In this document: in pieces, positions 25,301-32,753 of the stretch
Numbering within the stretch: the stretch's first letter is position 1
Layout: every line of letters begins with the position of its first letter
DNA from: JAUZPB01 sp037140715
GTDB lineage: Bacteria; Bacteroidota; Ignavibacteria; Ignavibacteriales; SURF-24
Length of the DNA: 53,528 bases
Assembly: GCA_037140715.1 (NCBI GenBank)
Contig: JBAXDX010000007.1
Location: 1 to 53,528 of the forward strand
Direction: 5' to 3'
Notes under the pieces: generated by a model
Database searches by the model: none
What the model was told of the DNA's origin: nothing
The model's input: the letters and a program-made list of their open reading frames with translations, nothing else
Made by a program: the position numbers and the translations under genes

Positions 25301-26998
25301 AATACTGCTACAGTTGAAATGGGATCGCAATATGCGTTTACATTTGCAGCGACAGACCCTGATTCTAATGCTTTAACATTTAGCGTTACCGGTGATGATA
25401 CTACAGCTAAAATTAATCCGGCTACAGGTGTATTTGCCTGGACTCCTGCTTATAAGAAAGCCGGTGCGGATTATAATTTTGTTGTGAAAGTTGCTGATAA
25501 CGGTACCCCTGCTTTGTCAGATTCAGTAAACCTTAAAATTACAGTAACTTATTTAAATGCAACTCCGGTATGGACAGCTACATTAACAGCGGATACAGTT
25601 GTAGTTGGTGATACATTAAAATTCAAATATGTTGCTACAGATGTTAACGGAGATGTTTTAACATACGGTTTATTGAATGAGCCTCTTGGTGCTTCAATTA
25701 ATCCGGCAACAGGTGAATTTACATGGATCCCACAGGCTACACAAACGGCTATTTATGTAATCAAAGCTACAGTTACGGATGGTGTAATAGCTAAGCCTCT
25801 TGTTACAAACAAAGAAGTATTAGTAAAAGTTGTTGTAACTACAATTTCCGGTAAAGTTACGTATGACGGAACAGCAGTTCCGGTTCAGGGTGTAACAGTT
25901 ACATATACACCAGCAGGCGGTACGGCTTTAACGTCTACTACAAATGCTTCGGGTCTATATTCTATTTCAAACGTTTCAGGTGGTAAATATTCAATATCAG
26001 CAGGTAAAACAACAGGATGGGGTGGCGTTAACGCTACTGATGCTTTGTTGGCTGCTTTATATGCTGCAAACCCAACTGCTAATCCATTAACTGTTGCTCA
26101 GAAGTTAGCTGCTGATGTAACTATCAACGGGCTTGTTAATGCAACAGACGCTTTATTAATAGTACAGAAGTTTGTTGATAATACAGTTAAATTTGCTGCC
26201 ACAGACTGGTTATTTGTTTCAGACAATGCAACATTAACAGTTGGTTCACAAGCTATTGTAAATAACTTCTCAGCTATAGCGGCAGGTGATGTTAACCGTT
26301 CGTTAGCTAACGGAACAATTGCAAAAGAATCATTCTCAGTAAGTAACGGTCAGGCTCTTAAAGTAGCTCCTAAGTCAGCTTTCACAGTTCCTGTAACAGC
26401 TGCTGAAGATGTTAAATTAGGTGCGGTATCATTACAGTTCTCTTATCCATCAGATTTAGTAAAATTTGAAGGAGTAAGTGGCGTTGACGGACTGGTTGCA
26501 AAAGATGTTAATGGCACAGTTACAATTGCATGGTTCAACGCTTCAAAAGCAATGAACTTAAAAGCTGGTGATGCTATTGTCAGCTTGAAATTTGTGGCTA
26601 ATGAAAAATTTGCTACGGGTCAGAACTTCACAGTTGAAGTATCTAACACAAGCGAATTTGCAGATGTAAATGGAAATGCTCTGAAGGTTGGTATTCAGGT
26701 ATCTAACGTAGAAGTTAGCGTTCCTGCAGTATTTGCAGTTAATCAGAACTATCCAAATCCATTCAATCCGACTACTACAATTTCTTATGATTTACCAGCA
26801 GATGGAAAAGTTACTCTGGCTGTATATAATTCAATAGGCGAACAGGTTGCGACATTAGTTAATGGCGTTCAGACAGCTGGTTCTTATAAAACTAACTGGA
26901 ATGCTTCTAACATGACAAGCGGTGTTTATTTCTATAGAATTACAGTAGAAGGACAGAAATCATTTTCTGTAACACATAAGATGATCCTGATGAAGTAA
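19370..26998 (+). CDS. Giant T9SS-secreted surface protein with beta-helix, Ig-like, dockerin-like and cohesin-like domains
   Basis: From ATG 19370 (GGAG seven bases upstream; TTG 19358 is less likely) the product has 2542 residues. A signal peptide ends near VSFAQ (residue 27). Residues up to about 1600 are a threonine/asparagine/glycine-rich repetitive beta structure (recurring LTNSGTV.ITG-like turns), probably a beta-helix adhesin. About 1767-2160 hold four Ig-like/cadherin-type domains (each starting N-x-x-P-x-[FWY], for example NRVPVFTSKV). A carboxypeptidase-regulatory-like fold (ISGKVTYDGTAVPVQGVTV) follows, then two dockerin-like calcium loops (GVNATDALLAALYAA and GLVNATDALLIVQKF) near 2217-2277, and a cohesin-like domain near 2320-2448. 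The T9SS sorting domain (NQNYPNPFNPTTTISYDLP) is last. It is likely cell-surface bound. Product length and repeats argue for adhesion or scaffold roles, not catalysis. Confidence 0.9.
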   Translation: MNLKTFMKFSLAMIFFVAMLSGVSFAQLSTVYVDITNGSNTYSGANATNSPAGTGPKASINDGLGALANNGTLVILAGTYIGGDGSNGNVDINSATYTNLISGLTIELRTLNSNNQVNLTYCNFIFNIASGTLNFITTSGTEYLNINTGNMTLTAGNVNILTSASVRLVAGGTLTINGSSAFTNQAPQKGTNLNLTYTGGNSFIAGPEANYGSYGTGILTVNKTAGQTVTFNNSFTFTGAAAINVTSGNAVFGSTVTPGIGDVTNSGTGSLTFNGSVNFAISDGISDGNLGSVENSNAGTIVFNNPVTWTPAATIYGSRNFPATPFTYLIDNNSTANTGAITFNNTITLNAPDNTTGNNISFTAVNRNAGGGNGSLTLGAVTAPKSGLSNYTQILSVDNSAATPGLVTLAGGELKGSLTNSSTGTINFAGGTIAGALTNSGGGTVNITGATSVAGILTNAKTLALAGNVLTLTGNVAHLTNGGTVTATVVGGINVTATGVNSFNGGTLSNLTISGVAGTTTINGTASVTNVTVSNGALTVSAALTVSAATTVSGGTVNVGLFTLQTQNFTQSAGAVNLAANESSKLDVKGDFSRTDGTFTAGVASVVSFTGTTAQNFNGGPLIKVADLAFNNTSGTITLGQSVRVEGLATIATGTNVALGTLNIILFANNAGIVNNGSYTAAGGGGVIFGGSLTIANAAANYTGQTIAGTGTYSYITVDVGIANDVTMSAAQNVKFNGVLRFTSGNLNISNGSFGPTGASASVIRDVVNSAKGVYVTAPGGFDTNLPVDYDLTYNGVLTTDVRVNVALPAGGAEFTAANVRNLTISTESATSATSANRLILSHTAPVIVKGNLTLTSPVTVANFNEFNLPPQNLTVMGTLTVGLSSVISGGNVANTITLSGNGITHTVEGSIVATGVLTITGINSSLNGSMGATALAQVNSLTFNPATTPATFVSKDLKTITGNVNVVNGDATITMNQYWASITGNVTITAGSLDLNMNSSPSLHSGNLIVNGGTMTYTRLIADATPFTNQTIIGNVALNGGTLKLGSSVFVNGATTQNLGNLELGTYNYTQLGSIASPDYNRTGAGTVTGTGKVVFNATDGAIGITPFTAFSIPNVEFIGAANGIIIKDPMTISNSVTHTSGVLDLNALTFSGNAYTFTAGTYSGSLTLTGSAPVITATTNMAAATTFDVVVNSDGTFTLATSAALPITLTVRNFTQTKGNVATGDNNITVIGAFDRSSATAGTWLQGASGYLTFNTPTAFKQGAGFSVDNLIIAQAVSASPLTTAFTVVKNLVLKSGALTINAGKLTLSDGIVIERQADGAMLSSVPTFGTNTNVKYSTAAITTAANFNELPSAVNNFTTAIATAIAPTAVTLPKAVTVNGTLTIDGTVTMTASNKITMANNTTLVLKQNGPVALPAAVDLGRGVLLNIIYDGATLTSTRELGAVTSGVHASVAGNVTFKTPAGITLDFAATFTGTVEFSGGNLDQAGLDLNVQGDVKETVASFFIPTSASNLYFSGANNQNLTLLANRTINANLNVTINKTNITDQVVLAGGNLDFATNAKSLTLTKGLLVTNNNVVTLKQSSALLQPVQGFTRTDGSIVGNVKKYIDNSKTIDISRVEFPNGTPNGEYRPLSMYFKTAPQSSVNLTVNHSNTSADGKVGFPINNGKITNYPPFFWYVKSDVALAPSYKYDMDAMAEGYTDYTKDLIQNVRFVRRDSGNVANQWVMQGADNSYDNSTVSLTKPVVKVIDAQGGITSQGSIFTYSQSNKAPAFTASLASTSKNESDTVTFTYSAVDPDFGQTVTLSTVSIPVGATFDVATGKFSWVIPYDAYETAVSHQYNVVIRATDNVGAYTDITSVIIVANVNRLPVYTAALGTVSIAENTPLSFQYAGTDADGQTLAYSIATVVVSGIGTTTTDTPKISAAGLLTWTPAFGDAGKQILLTIRVSDGIGSVDTVGRINVTKTNRVPVFTSKVNTATVEMGSQYAFTFAATDPDSNALTFSVTGDDTTAKINPATGVFAWTPAYKKAGADYNFVVKVADNGTPALSDSVNLKITVTYLNATPVWTATLTADTVVVGDTLKFKYVATDVNGDVLTYGLLNEPLGASINPATGEFTWIPQATQTAIYVIKATVTDGVIAKPLVTNKEVLVKVVVTTISGKVTYDGTAVPVQGVTVTYTPAGGTALTSTTNASGLYSISNVSGGKYSISAGKTTGWGGVNATDALLAALYAANPTANPLTVAQKLAADVTINGLVNATDALLIVQKFVDNTVKFAATDWLFVSDNATLTVGSQAIVNNFSAIAAGDVNRSLANGTIAKESFSVSNGQALKVAPKSAFTVPVTAAEDVKLGAVSLQFSYPSDLVKFEGVSGVDGLVAKDVNGTVTIAWFNASKAMNLKAGDAIVSLKFVANEKFATGQNFTVEVSNTSEFADVNGNALKVGIQVSNVEVSVPAVFAVNQNYPNPFNPTTTISYDLPADGKVTLAVYNSIGEQVATLVNGVQTAGSYKTNWNASNMTSGVYFYRITVEGQKSFSVTHKMILMK

Positions 26999-27010
26999 TT
27001 CATTTCTTTC

Positions 27011-27036
27011 AGACTTGCGCCCAAAGGCGCAAGTCT
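27011..27036 (+). terminator. Hairpin after the giant gene
   Basis: AGACTTGCGCC pairs with GGCGCAAGTCT (11 bp) around a four-base loop, 12 bases after the stop. The T-run that follows is weak (GATGATTTGTTT), so it may attenuate, leaving read-through into the next gene possible. Confidence 0.65.
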
Positions 27037-27088
27037 GATGATTTGTTTCCTAATAAAATAATCTTATTTAAAGAAAAGGAATAATTCT

Positions 27089-29077
27089 ATGATAATGAAA
27101 AAGATAATAATGAAAAAAATGATAATGCTTTTGAGCATTATTCTTTTATCTTATGCTACTGTAAATTATGGACAAACGATTAGTATCCCTGATACTGTCG
27201 TTGCAGCCGGTACAACAATTAATCTTCCTGTTAAGGCTTCTGCTCTGACAAGTATCGGAGCTTTAACTCTAAAGTTTAATTATAATACAACAGCCCTTAC
27301 TTATAAGGGATTTGTTAAAGCTGATGTAAATGTTGACCCTAATTTAGTAAGCGAAGCTTCGGCAGGAGTTATTAACCTTGCGTGGTACAACACTACGCCG
27401 GTTACTATTTCTAATGGAGTAATTGGTTATTTAACTTTCACACTAAAATCAGGTTCAGGTGTGGTTAGTTTTGACAAACCGGCATGTGAAATAACTGCAA
27501 TTCCTTTTGCTAATGTTATTCCCACATTTAAAGACGGGAGCATTAGTGAATCTGTTGTTGAGCCTGTGATTGTCGGACTATCAGTTATCAGCGCAAGAGG
27601 AAATGTTAACGGTACTGTTAATGCTTCTTTAAATGTCGCAGGCATTGATAGTATTGGTTCTATGTCTTTGAAATTAAACTACGATGCAAATGTATTAAGT
27701 TTTAAAGAGATAAAGAATTTCGTTGGTGATGCTGCTTCATTGCTGGCAGGGGAGAAGAATGGTGTTTTAACCGTTGGTTATTCTTCAACTGCTCCTATAT
27801 TAATAAAGAACGGAAAGCTTTTAGATTTTGTTTTTACTTATAAAGGAGACTCTTCTGATATAACTTTTGATAATACATCTGAAGTTACAAATGGTAAAGC
27901 TGTTCCTTTAAAAATTAATTTTACAAAAGGCACTATTACTGCAAATCAGAAACCTGTGCTTGATAAAGTAAGCGATATTACTGTAAAAGAAAACGAAAAA
28001 GTCTCTTTCGTAATTTCCGCTAAGGATGCTGAGAACGATCCTTTAACTTTTACAGCTTCTAATTTACCTAAGAATGCAGCATTTAATGCTGCAACCAGGG
28101 TATTTGACTGGGCTACGGCATCCGGTGATTCAGGTAAATATGCAATAAAGTTTTTTGTTTCAGATTCTCTTGGCTCTTTGGACAGTACGGTAGTTAATAT
28201 TACAGTAACTTATGTTAACAGATCTCCGGTATTCATAAATAAAGTCAATGCTGATACAGTTGTAATGGGTTCGCCTTATACATTTGCGTTTACAGCAACA
28301 GACCCTGATTCTAATGCTTTAACGTTTAGCGTTACCGGTGATGATACTACGGCTAAAATTAATCCGGCTACAGGTGTATTCACCTGGACTCCTGCTTATA
28401 AAAAAGCTGGTGCGGATTATAACTTTGCTGTAAAAGTTACTGATAATGGTGTTCCTGCTAAATCAGCTACTGAAAATCTTAAGATTACGGTAACTTATTT
28501 AAATGTAGCTCCGGTATGGACAGCTACATTAACAGCTGATACAGTTGTAGTTGGTGATACATTGAAATTCAGGTATGTTGCTACAGATGTTAACGGTGAT
28601 TCTTTAAAGTATGGTTTATTGAATGCTCCGCTTGGTGCTTCAATTGATTCAGTAACAGGTGCATTTACATGGATTCCACAGACTCAACAAACAGACAGCT
28701 ATGTAATCGAAGCTACAGTTACAGATGGTATAATAGCTAAGCCGATTGTTACAAGCAAAAAAGTATTAGTTGTAAAAATAATTACTGCTGTTGAAAAGAG
28801 TAATAAATTACCAACTGTTTATAAGCTTGAACAGAATTATCCAAATCCATTCAACCCGACAACAAAGATTAATTACTCTGTTCCTCAGGAATCAAAAGTT
28901 GTATTGAAAGTATATAACCTTTTAGGTTCTGAAGTAGCTGTATTAGTCAATGAAACTAAGGCTTCCGGATCATATTCTGTTGATTTCAAAGCTTCTAATC
29001 TTACTTCAGGATTATATATCTATAGGATTGAAGCTGGTAACTACGTATCAGTAAAGAAAATGACATTACTTAAGTAA
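27089..29077 (+). CDS. T9SS-secreted protein with two cohesin-like and three Ig-like domains
   Basis: The 662-residue product starts with a signal peptide (hydrophobic to about residue 28, ending NYGQ). Two cohesin-like domains follow: about 30-155 (SIPDTVVAAGTTINLPVKA with LTLKFNYNTTALTYKGF) and about 165-280 (GSMSLKLNYDANVLSFKEI). Three Ig-like domains cover about 290-565, and the T9SS sorting domain (LEQNYPNPFNPTTKINYSVP) ends the protein. The last two Ig-like domains are almost the same as two in the preceding giant protein, at both DNA and protein level. It probably anchors on the cell surface; its cohesin-like parts might hold dockerin-like partners such as its neighbour (inference). 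Confidence 0.88.
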   Translation: MIMKKIIMKKMIMLLSIILLSYATVNYGQTISIPDTVVAAGTTINLPVKASALTSIGALTLKFNYNTTALTYKGFVKADVNVDPNLVSEASAGVINLAWYNTTPVTISNGVIGYLTFTLKSGSGVVSFDKPACEITAIPFANVIPTFKDGSISESVVEPVIVGLSVISARGNVNGTVNASLNVAGIDSIGSMSLKLNYDANVLSFKEIKNFVGDAASLLAGEKNGVLTVGYSSTAPILIKNGKLLDFVFTYKGDSSDITFDNTSEVTNGKAVPLKINFTKGTITANQKPVLDKVSDITVKENEKVSFVISAKDAENDPLTFTASNLPKNAAFNAATRVFDWATASGDSGKYAIKFFVSDSLGSLDSTVVNITVTYVNRSPVFINKVNADTVVMGSPYTFAFTATDPDSNALTFSVTGDDTTAKINPATGVFTWTPAYKKAGADYNFAVKVTDNGVPAKSATENLKITVTYLNVAPVWTATLTADTVVVGDTLKFRYVATDVNGDSLKYGLLNAPLGASIDSVTGAFTWIPQTQQTDSYVIEATVTDGIIAKPIVTSKKVLVVKIITAVEKSNKLPTVYKLEQNYPNPFNPTTKINYSVPQESKVVLKVYNLLGSEVAVLVNETKASGSYSVDFKASNLTSGLYIYRIEAGNYVSVKKMTLLK

Positions 29078-29096
29078 TTTGTTTCCCTGATTCATG

Positions 29097-29125
29097 AAAG
29101 AGTCCCGATTTATCGGGACTCTTTT
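29097..29125 (+). terminator. Rho-independent terminator after the second cargo gene
   Basis: AAAGAGTCCCGAT (29097-29109) pairs with ATCGGGACTCTTT (29112-29124), followed by T and TGTTTT. It is a near-perfect 13-bp stem located 20 bases after the stop. Confidence 0.9.
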
Positions 29126-29253
29126 GTTTTAAAAGTAACTATTATTATAAATTTGTGAAATGACGCTGATAAATAATGATAAATGGGAAATATTACAGAA
29201 TTATTATTATTTTAGATAATCATAAATTGAACAATTAATTATATTTATAGCCA

Positions 29254-30294
29254 ATGGAAACTAAAGAAAAACCAACTTACAATCAGGCGGAAGTAAATGC
29301 CGCGAATATAGAAGCGGAAATAGCTAAGCTAAAAGAAAATTACTGGAATGATATTTCGAAAAGAAATTCCAATGATTTTTGGGAACATGCTCATTTTGTT
29401 GTAAATATGTTCAAAATTTTAAGACCAATACTTCCTGAAGACAGGGACAGATTATGGCAGGAATTTGAAGAATTAAGATATCAGTCGAAACAATATGGAC
29501 AGCTTTACTGGGAAAAAAGAAGAAGTGAATCAACTCAAAAACGTACTGAAATAGAAACTGTTATTCAAAACCTTCATAATAATCTTATAGAGATTAAAGA
29601 TGCCGGAGAACTTAATACAATTAAAAATAATCTTAATAAAATTATTGATATGATTAAGTCCGTCTCGACATTGATGATAGATGGTCTGTCTGTAAAAGAC
29701 CCTGCAGACGGGAATAATGACTGTATGCTGCGGTCAGATAAAGATTATTGCTGGAAGCTTTGGCGTAAAATTAATGATGAATACCGTGAGAAGAAATCTT
29801 TATTTGATGAGAGCAGTTTCCTTGAATTAAAAAGTACAGCTCTTGAAATATTAAAACAAGCCGAGAGTTCTAATCCTCACAAAGCGTTAAATGCGTTAAA
29901 AGTGTTGCAGAGTAATCAGGATATTTATAAGCTTGGTAAAACATACAGAGAAGAGTTAAAGTTAATACTGAATGAGTCCTTTGATAAGGCGATTAAAAGA
30001 ATTAAACAGATTAATGAAGAAAATAAAAAGCGCCATCTGGACTGGGTTAATAAAATACAAAGTAATCTTTCAAGATGGAACGAACTGAAAATTAAGAATG
30101 AAGGAATAATCAGCAGTCTTGAGGCACAGATAACAAAACTGGAAGAAGATATTGTGAATTCCCAGACACCTGAATATAGTAAAAAGGTTCAGGTATGGAT
30201 TGAAGAAAAAACGATTAAAATTTCTGATATAAAGAAAACAAATCATAATCTGGATGAAAAAATTGACTCGGCTATGAAATCTCTTGGAACATGA
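29254..30294 (+). CDS. Cytoplasmic coiled-coil protein, distantly DUF349-like, function unknown
   Basis: The 346-residue product has no signal peptide or membrane span and is almost wholly helical. An early segment, YWNDISKRNSNDFWEHAHFVVNMFKILRPILPEDRDRLWQEFEELR (written here in its key parts: W, F and R spaced along helices), recalls the tryptophan/phenylalanine-rich bundles of DUF349 proteins, but I am not certain. Coiled-coil stretches occupy about 95-145 and 245-340. It has its own terminator and stands between a secreted-protein gene and a helicase gene, with no sign of co-transcription. Confidence 0.7.
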   Translation: METKEKPTYNQAEVNAANIEAEIAKLKENYWNDISKRNSNDFWEHAHFVVNMFKILRPILPEDRDRLWQEFEELRYQSKQYGQLYWEKRRSESTQKRTEIETVIQNLHNNLIEIKDAGELNTIKNNLNKIIDMIKSVSTLMIDGLSVKDPADGNNDCMLRSDKDYCWKLWRKINDEYREKKSLFDESSFLELKSTALEILKQAESSNPHKALNALKVLQSNQDIYKLGKTYREELKLILNESFDKAIKRIKQINEENKKRHLDWVNKIQSNLSRWNELKIKNEGIISSLEAQITKLEEDIVNSQTPEYSKKVQVWIEEKTIKISDIKKTNHNLDEKIDSAMKSLGT

Positions 30295-30301
30295 AAATAT
30301 T

Positions 30302-30342
30302 AAAATGCGGAGTGCTGATTAAGATGACCTCCGCATTTTATT
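30302..30342 (+). terminator. Rho-independent terminator after the coiled-coil protein gene
   Basis: AAAATGCGGAG (30302-30312) pairs exactly with CTCCGCATTTT (30329-30339), immediately after the stop codon. The A and T runs on both sides make it usable in both directions. Confidence 0.88.
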
Positions 30343-30436
30343 AATTTCTATCTGTTTTTCTCTTTAATTAATCTTCTATAAAACTTATCAACAGAGTTGT
30401 AATTTTCCCGTCATTTATGCGTAAAGTGAGTATTTT

Positions 30437-30467
30437 TTGAATTTAGAGCCGAATTATGTTATATTTG
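30437..30467 (+). promoter_or_regulatory. Bacteroidota-type promoter for the helicase gene
   Basis: TTG (30437-30439) and TATATTTG (30460-30467), 20 bp apart, fit the -33/-7 consensus exactly in their fixed positions. A start near 30474 would give a leader of about 20 nt before ATG 30493. Confidence 0.72.
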
Positions 30468-30492
30468 CGTACTGAAAATAATAATACTCTCT

Positions 30493-32676
30493 ATGACATT
30501 ACTTAAAAGCTTAAATTTCAAACAGAAGCAGGCAGTTGAATTCCTTGAAGGTCCGCAGTTAATTGTTGCCGGAGCCGGTTCAGGTAAAACGCGAGTGCTT
30601 ACTGTAAAAATTGCGCATTTAATTGAAAATGGCTACGACCCTTCCTCTATATTATCCCTTACTTTTACAAATAAGGCGGCAAATGAGATGAAGCAGAGGG
30701 TAAAAGATTTAATTGGCTCAGGTGCTGATTATATCTGGATGGGTACATTCCATTCTATTTTTGCCAAGATTCTCCGCATTGAAGCTGATAAGATTGGTTA
30801 TGGAAGTAATTTTTCTATCTATGATGCTGAGGATTCAGTAGCTTTGGTTAATTCTATTATTGCTGAATTTAACATAAATCTTGAATCTATTACTGCAAAC
30901 TCAATCCATCATAAAATAAGTTTTCTGAAAAATCAGATGATCTATCCCGCCGAGTATCACAATAATATTGCATCTGATTTTATGGAGAGGAAAGCAGCAG
31001 AGGTTTACGTTGAATATAATAAACGCCTCCTTGAAAATAATTCAATGGATTTTGATGATCTGCTCTTAAAACCAATTGAATTATTTTTAGATAAGGAAAA
31101 GACGCTTCAGAAATATAAAAAGAAGTTTAGTTACATTTTAGTTGATGAATATCAGGATACTAATAAAGCTCAGTACGAACTTCTAAAACTATTAGTCAGT
31201 ACAAAACAAAATATTTGTGTTGTTGGCGATGATGCTCAGAGTATTTATGGCTGGAGAGGTGCTGATCTTCGTAACATGCTCGAATTTGAAAAGGATTTTA
31301 CAAATGCTCAGGTTTTCAGACTTGAGCAGAATTACCGCTCAACTAAGACTATTCTTGCCGCTGCTGATTCAATTATTAAGAATAACAAGGAACAGCTTGT
31401 TAAAAAACTCTGGACAGAAAACGGCGAAGGTGAATCCATTACGCTTGCGCGCTGTTCGGATGAAAAGGATGAAGCTTTTCAGATTACTAAACTTATTAAA
31501 GAGCAAATTGTTGTAAAGAAACTTTTCTACAAAGATATTGCAATACTATACAGGATTAATTCACAATCGCGCACACTGGAAGAAGCCCTCAGACGCGAAA
31601 GAATACCATACAAAATTGTAGGCGGTCTTGAATTTTACAAACGAAAGGAAGTTAAGGATGTTATCGCTTATCTCAGGGTTCTTTCTAACCAGAATGATGA
31701 GGAAAGTTTACTTAGAATAATGAACTTTCCGCATAGAGGTATAGGCAATACTTCAATTACGCGCATGATTGCTTTTGCCCGCAAGCTTAACTTAACTCTT
31801 TTTGATACAATGGGCAGAATTTTTGAAGTAATCGAGGTGAAAGAACGTATTCAGAAGAATGTAAAGGCTTTTAAGATATTACTCGATAAGTATATCGGTC
31901 TCAAAAGCCAGCTTTCAATCGGAGAATTGCTCTCAGCTCTTATTGATGAGCTTGGTATTATGAGAATTTATAAGGAAGAGAATACTCAGGAATCGATTGC
32001 GCGTTATGACAATATTCAGGAATTGCTAAATTCAGTTCATTATTTTGCGAAAATAGTTCCGAACTCTACGATTGAATCTTATCTTGCCGAGGTTTCGCTT
32101 ATAGCTGGTGTTGACCAGATGGATGATGAGAATAATTCTATTACTCTTATGACAATCCATAGCTCAAAGGGTCTCGAATTTCCATGTGTATTTATTTCAG
32201 GACTCGAAGAAGATATATTCCCGCTGGCTCAAAAATTTAATTCTGATGCGAAGATTGAAGAAGAAAGAAGGCTTTTCTATGTTGCTCTTACAAGAGCACA
32301 AAAGAAGGTTTTCCTTACATACGCCCGTTCGCGGTATCGCTTTGGCGAAGTGGCTTATCAAAGTAAATCGCGTTTTATCGATGAACTTGATCCTGCGACA
32401 TACTCCGAGCTTAACGGCTCTTCAAACCGCAAGACTGGCAACAGGCGGACAAAAAAAGATTATTATGAGGAAGACTTCTATCAGGAAAGCTTCGATGACT
32501 TTAACCAGGAACATAAAAATCTGCGACTCGGAAGCAAGGTTCAGCATGAAACCTTTGGTGTTGGCAAAGTACAGTTAATTAATGGACATGGTGATATGAA
32601 ACGTGTAACTGTTCATTTTGATGAATTTGGAACCAAGCAGCTTCTTGTTAAATTTGCTAAACTGAGAATTCTCTGA
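30493..32676 (+). CDS. pcrA: ATP-dependent 3'-5' DNA helicase, UvrD/PcrA type
   Basis: Superfamily 1A helicase used in repair, replication restart and transcription-repair coupling. The 727-residue product has all main motifs: Q motif LNFKQKQAVE, motif I AGAGSGKTR (26-34), Ia SLTFTNKAANEMKQR, Ib MGTFHSIF, II LVDEYQDTN, III GDDAQSIYGWRGAD, IV LEQNYRSTKTIL, V TIHSSKGLEF and VI EERRLFYVALTRAQ. The C-terminal about 45 residues (KVQHETFGVGKVQLINGHG) form the Tudor-like domain that in PcrA/UvrD binds RNA polymerase. Length is standard. Confidence 0.95.
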   Translation: MTLLKSLNFKQKQAVEFLEGPQLIVAGAGSGKTRVLTVKIAHLIENGYDPSSILSLTFTNKAANEMKQRVKDLIGSGADYIWMGTFHSIFAKILRIEADKIGYGSNFSIYDAEDSVALVNSIIAEFNINLESITANSIHHKISFLKNQMIYPAEYHNNIASDFMERKAAEVYVEYNKRLLENNSMDFDDLLLKPIELFLDKEKTLQKYKKKFSYILVDEYQDTNKAQYELLKLLVSTKQNICVVGDDAQSIYGWRGADLRNMLEFEKDFTNAQVFRLEQNYRSTKTILAAADSIIKNNKEQLVKKLWTENGEGESITLARCSDEKDEAFQITKLIKEQIVVKKLFYKDIAILYRINSQSRTLEEALRRERIPYKIVGGLEFYKRKEVKDVIAYLRVLSNQNDEESLLRIMNFPHRGIGNTSITRMIAFARKLNLTLFDTMGRIFEVIEVKERIQKNVKAFKILLDKYIGLKSQLSIGELLSALIDELGIMRIYKEENTQESIARYDNIQELLNSVHYFAKIVPNSTIESYLAEVSLIAGVDQMDDENNSITLMTIHSSKGLEFPCVFISGLEEDIFPLAQKFNSDAKIEEERRLFYVALTRAQKKVFLTYARSRYRFGEVAYQSKSRFIDELDPATYSELNGSSNRKTGNRRTKKDYYEEDFYQESFDDFNQEHKNLRLGSKVQHETFGVGKVQLINGHGDMKRVTVHFDEFGTKQLLVKFAKLRIL

Positions 32677-32753
32677 TTCTTTTTTCATATTAAAATGAAC
32701 TGATAATCAGACAGGCTTTTTAAAATAAAATATATATAAATAGGAGAATTAAA

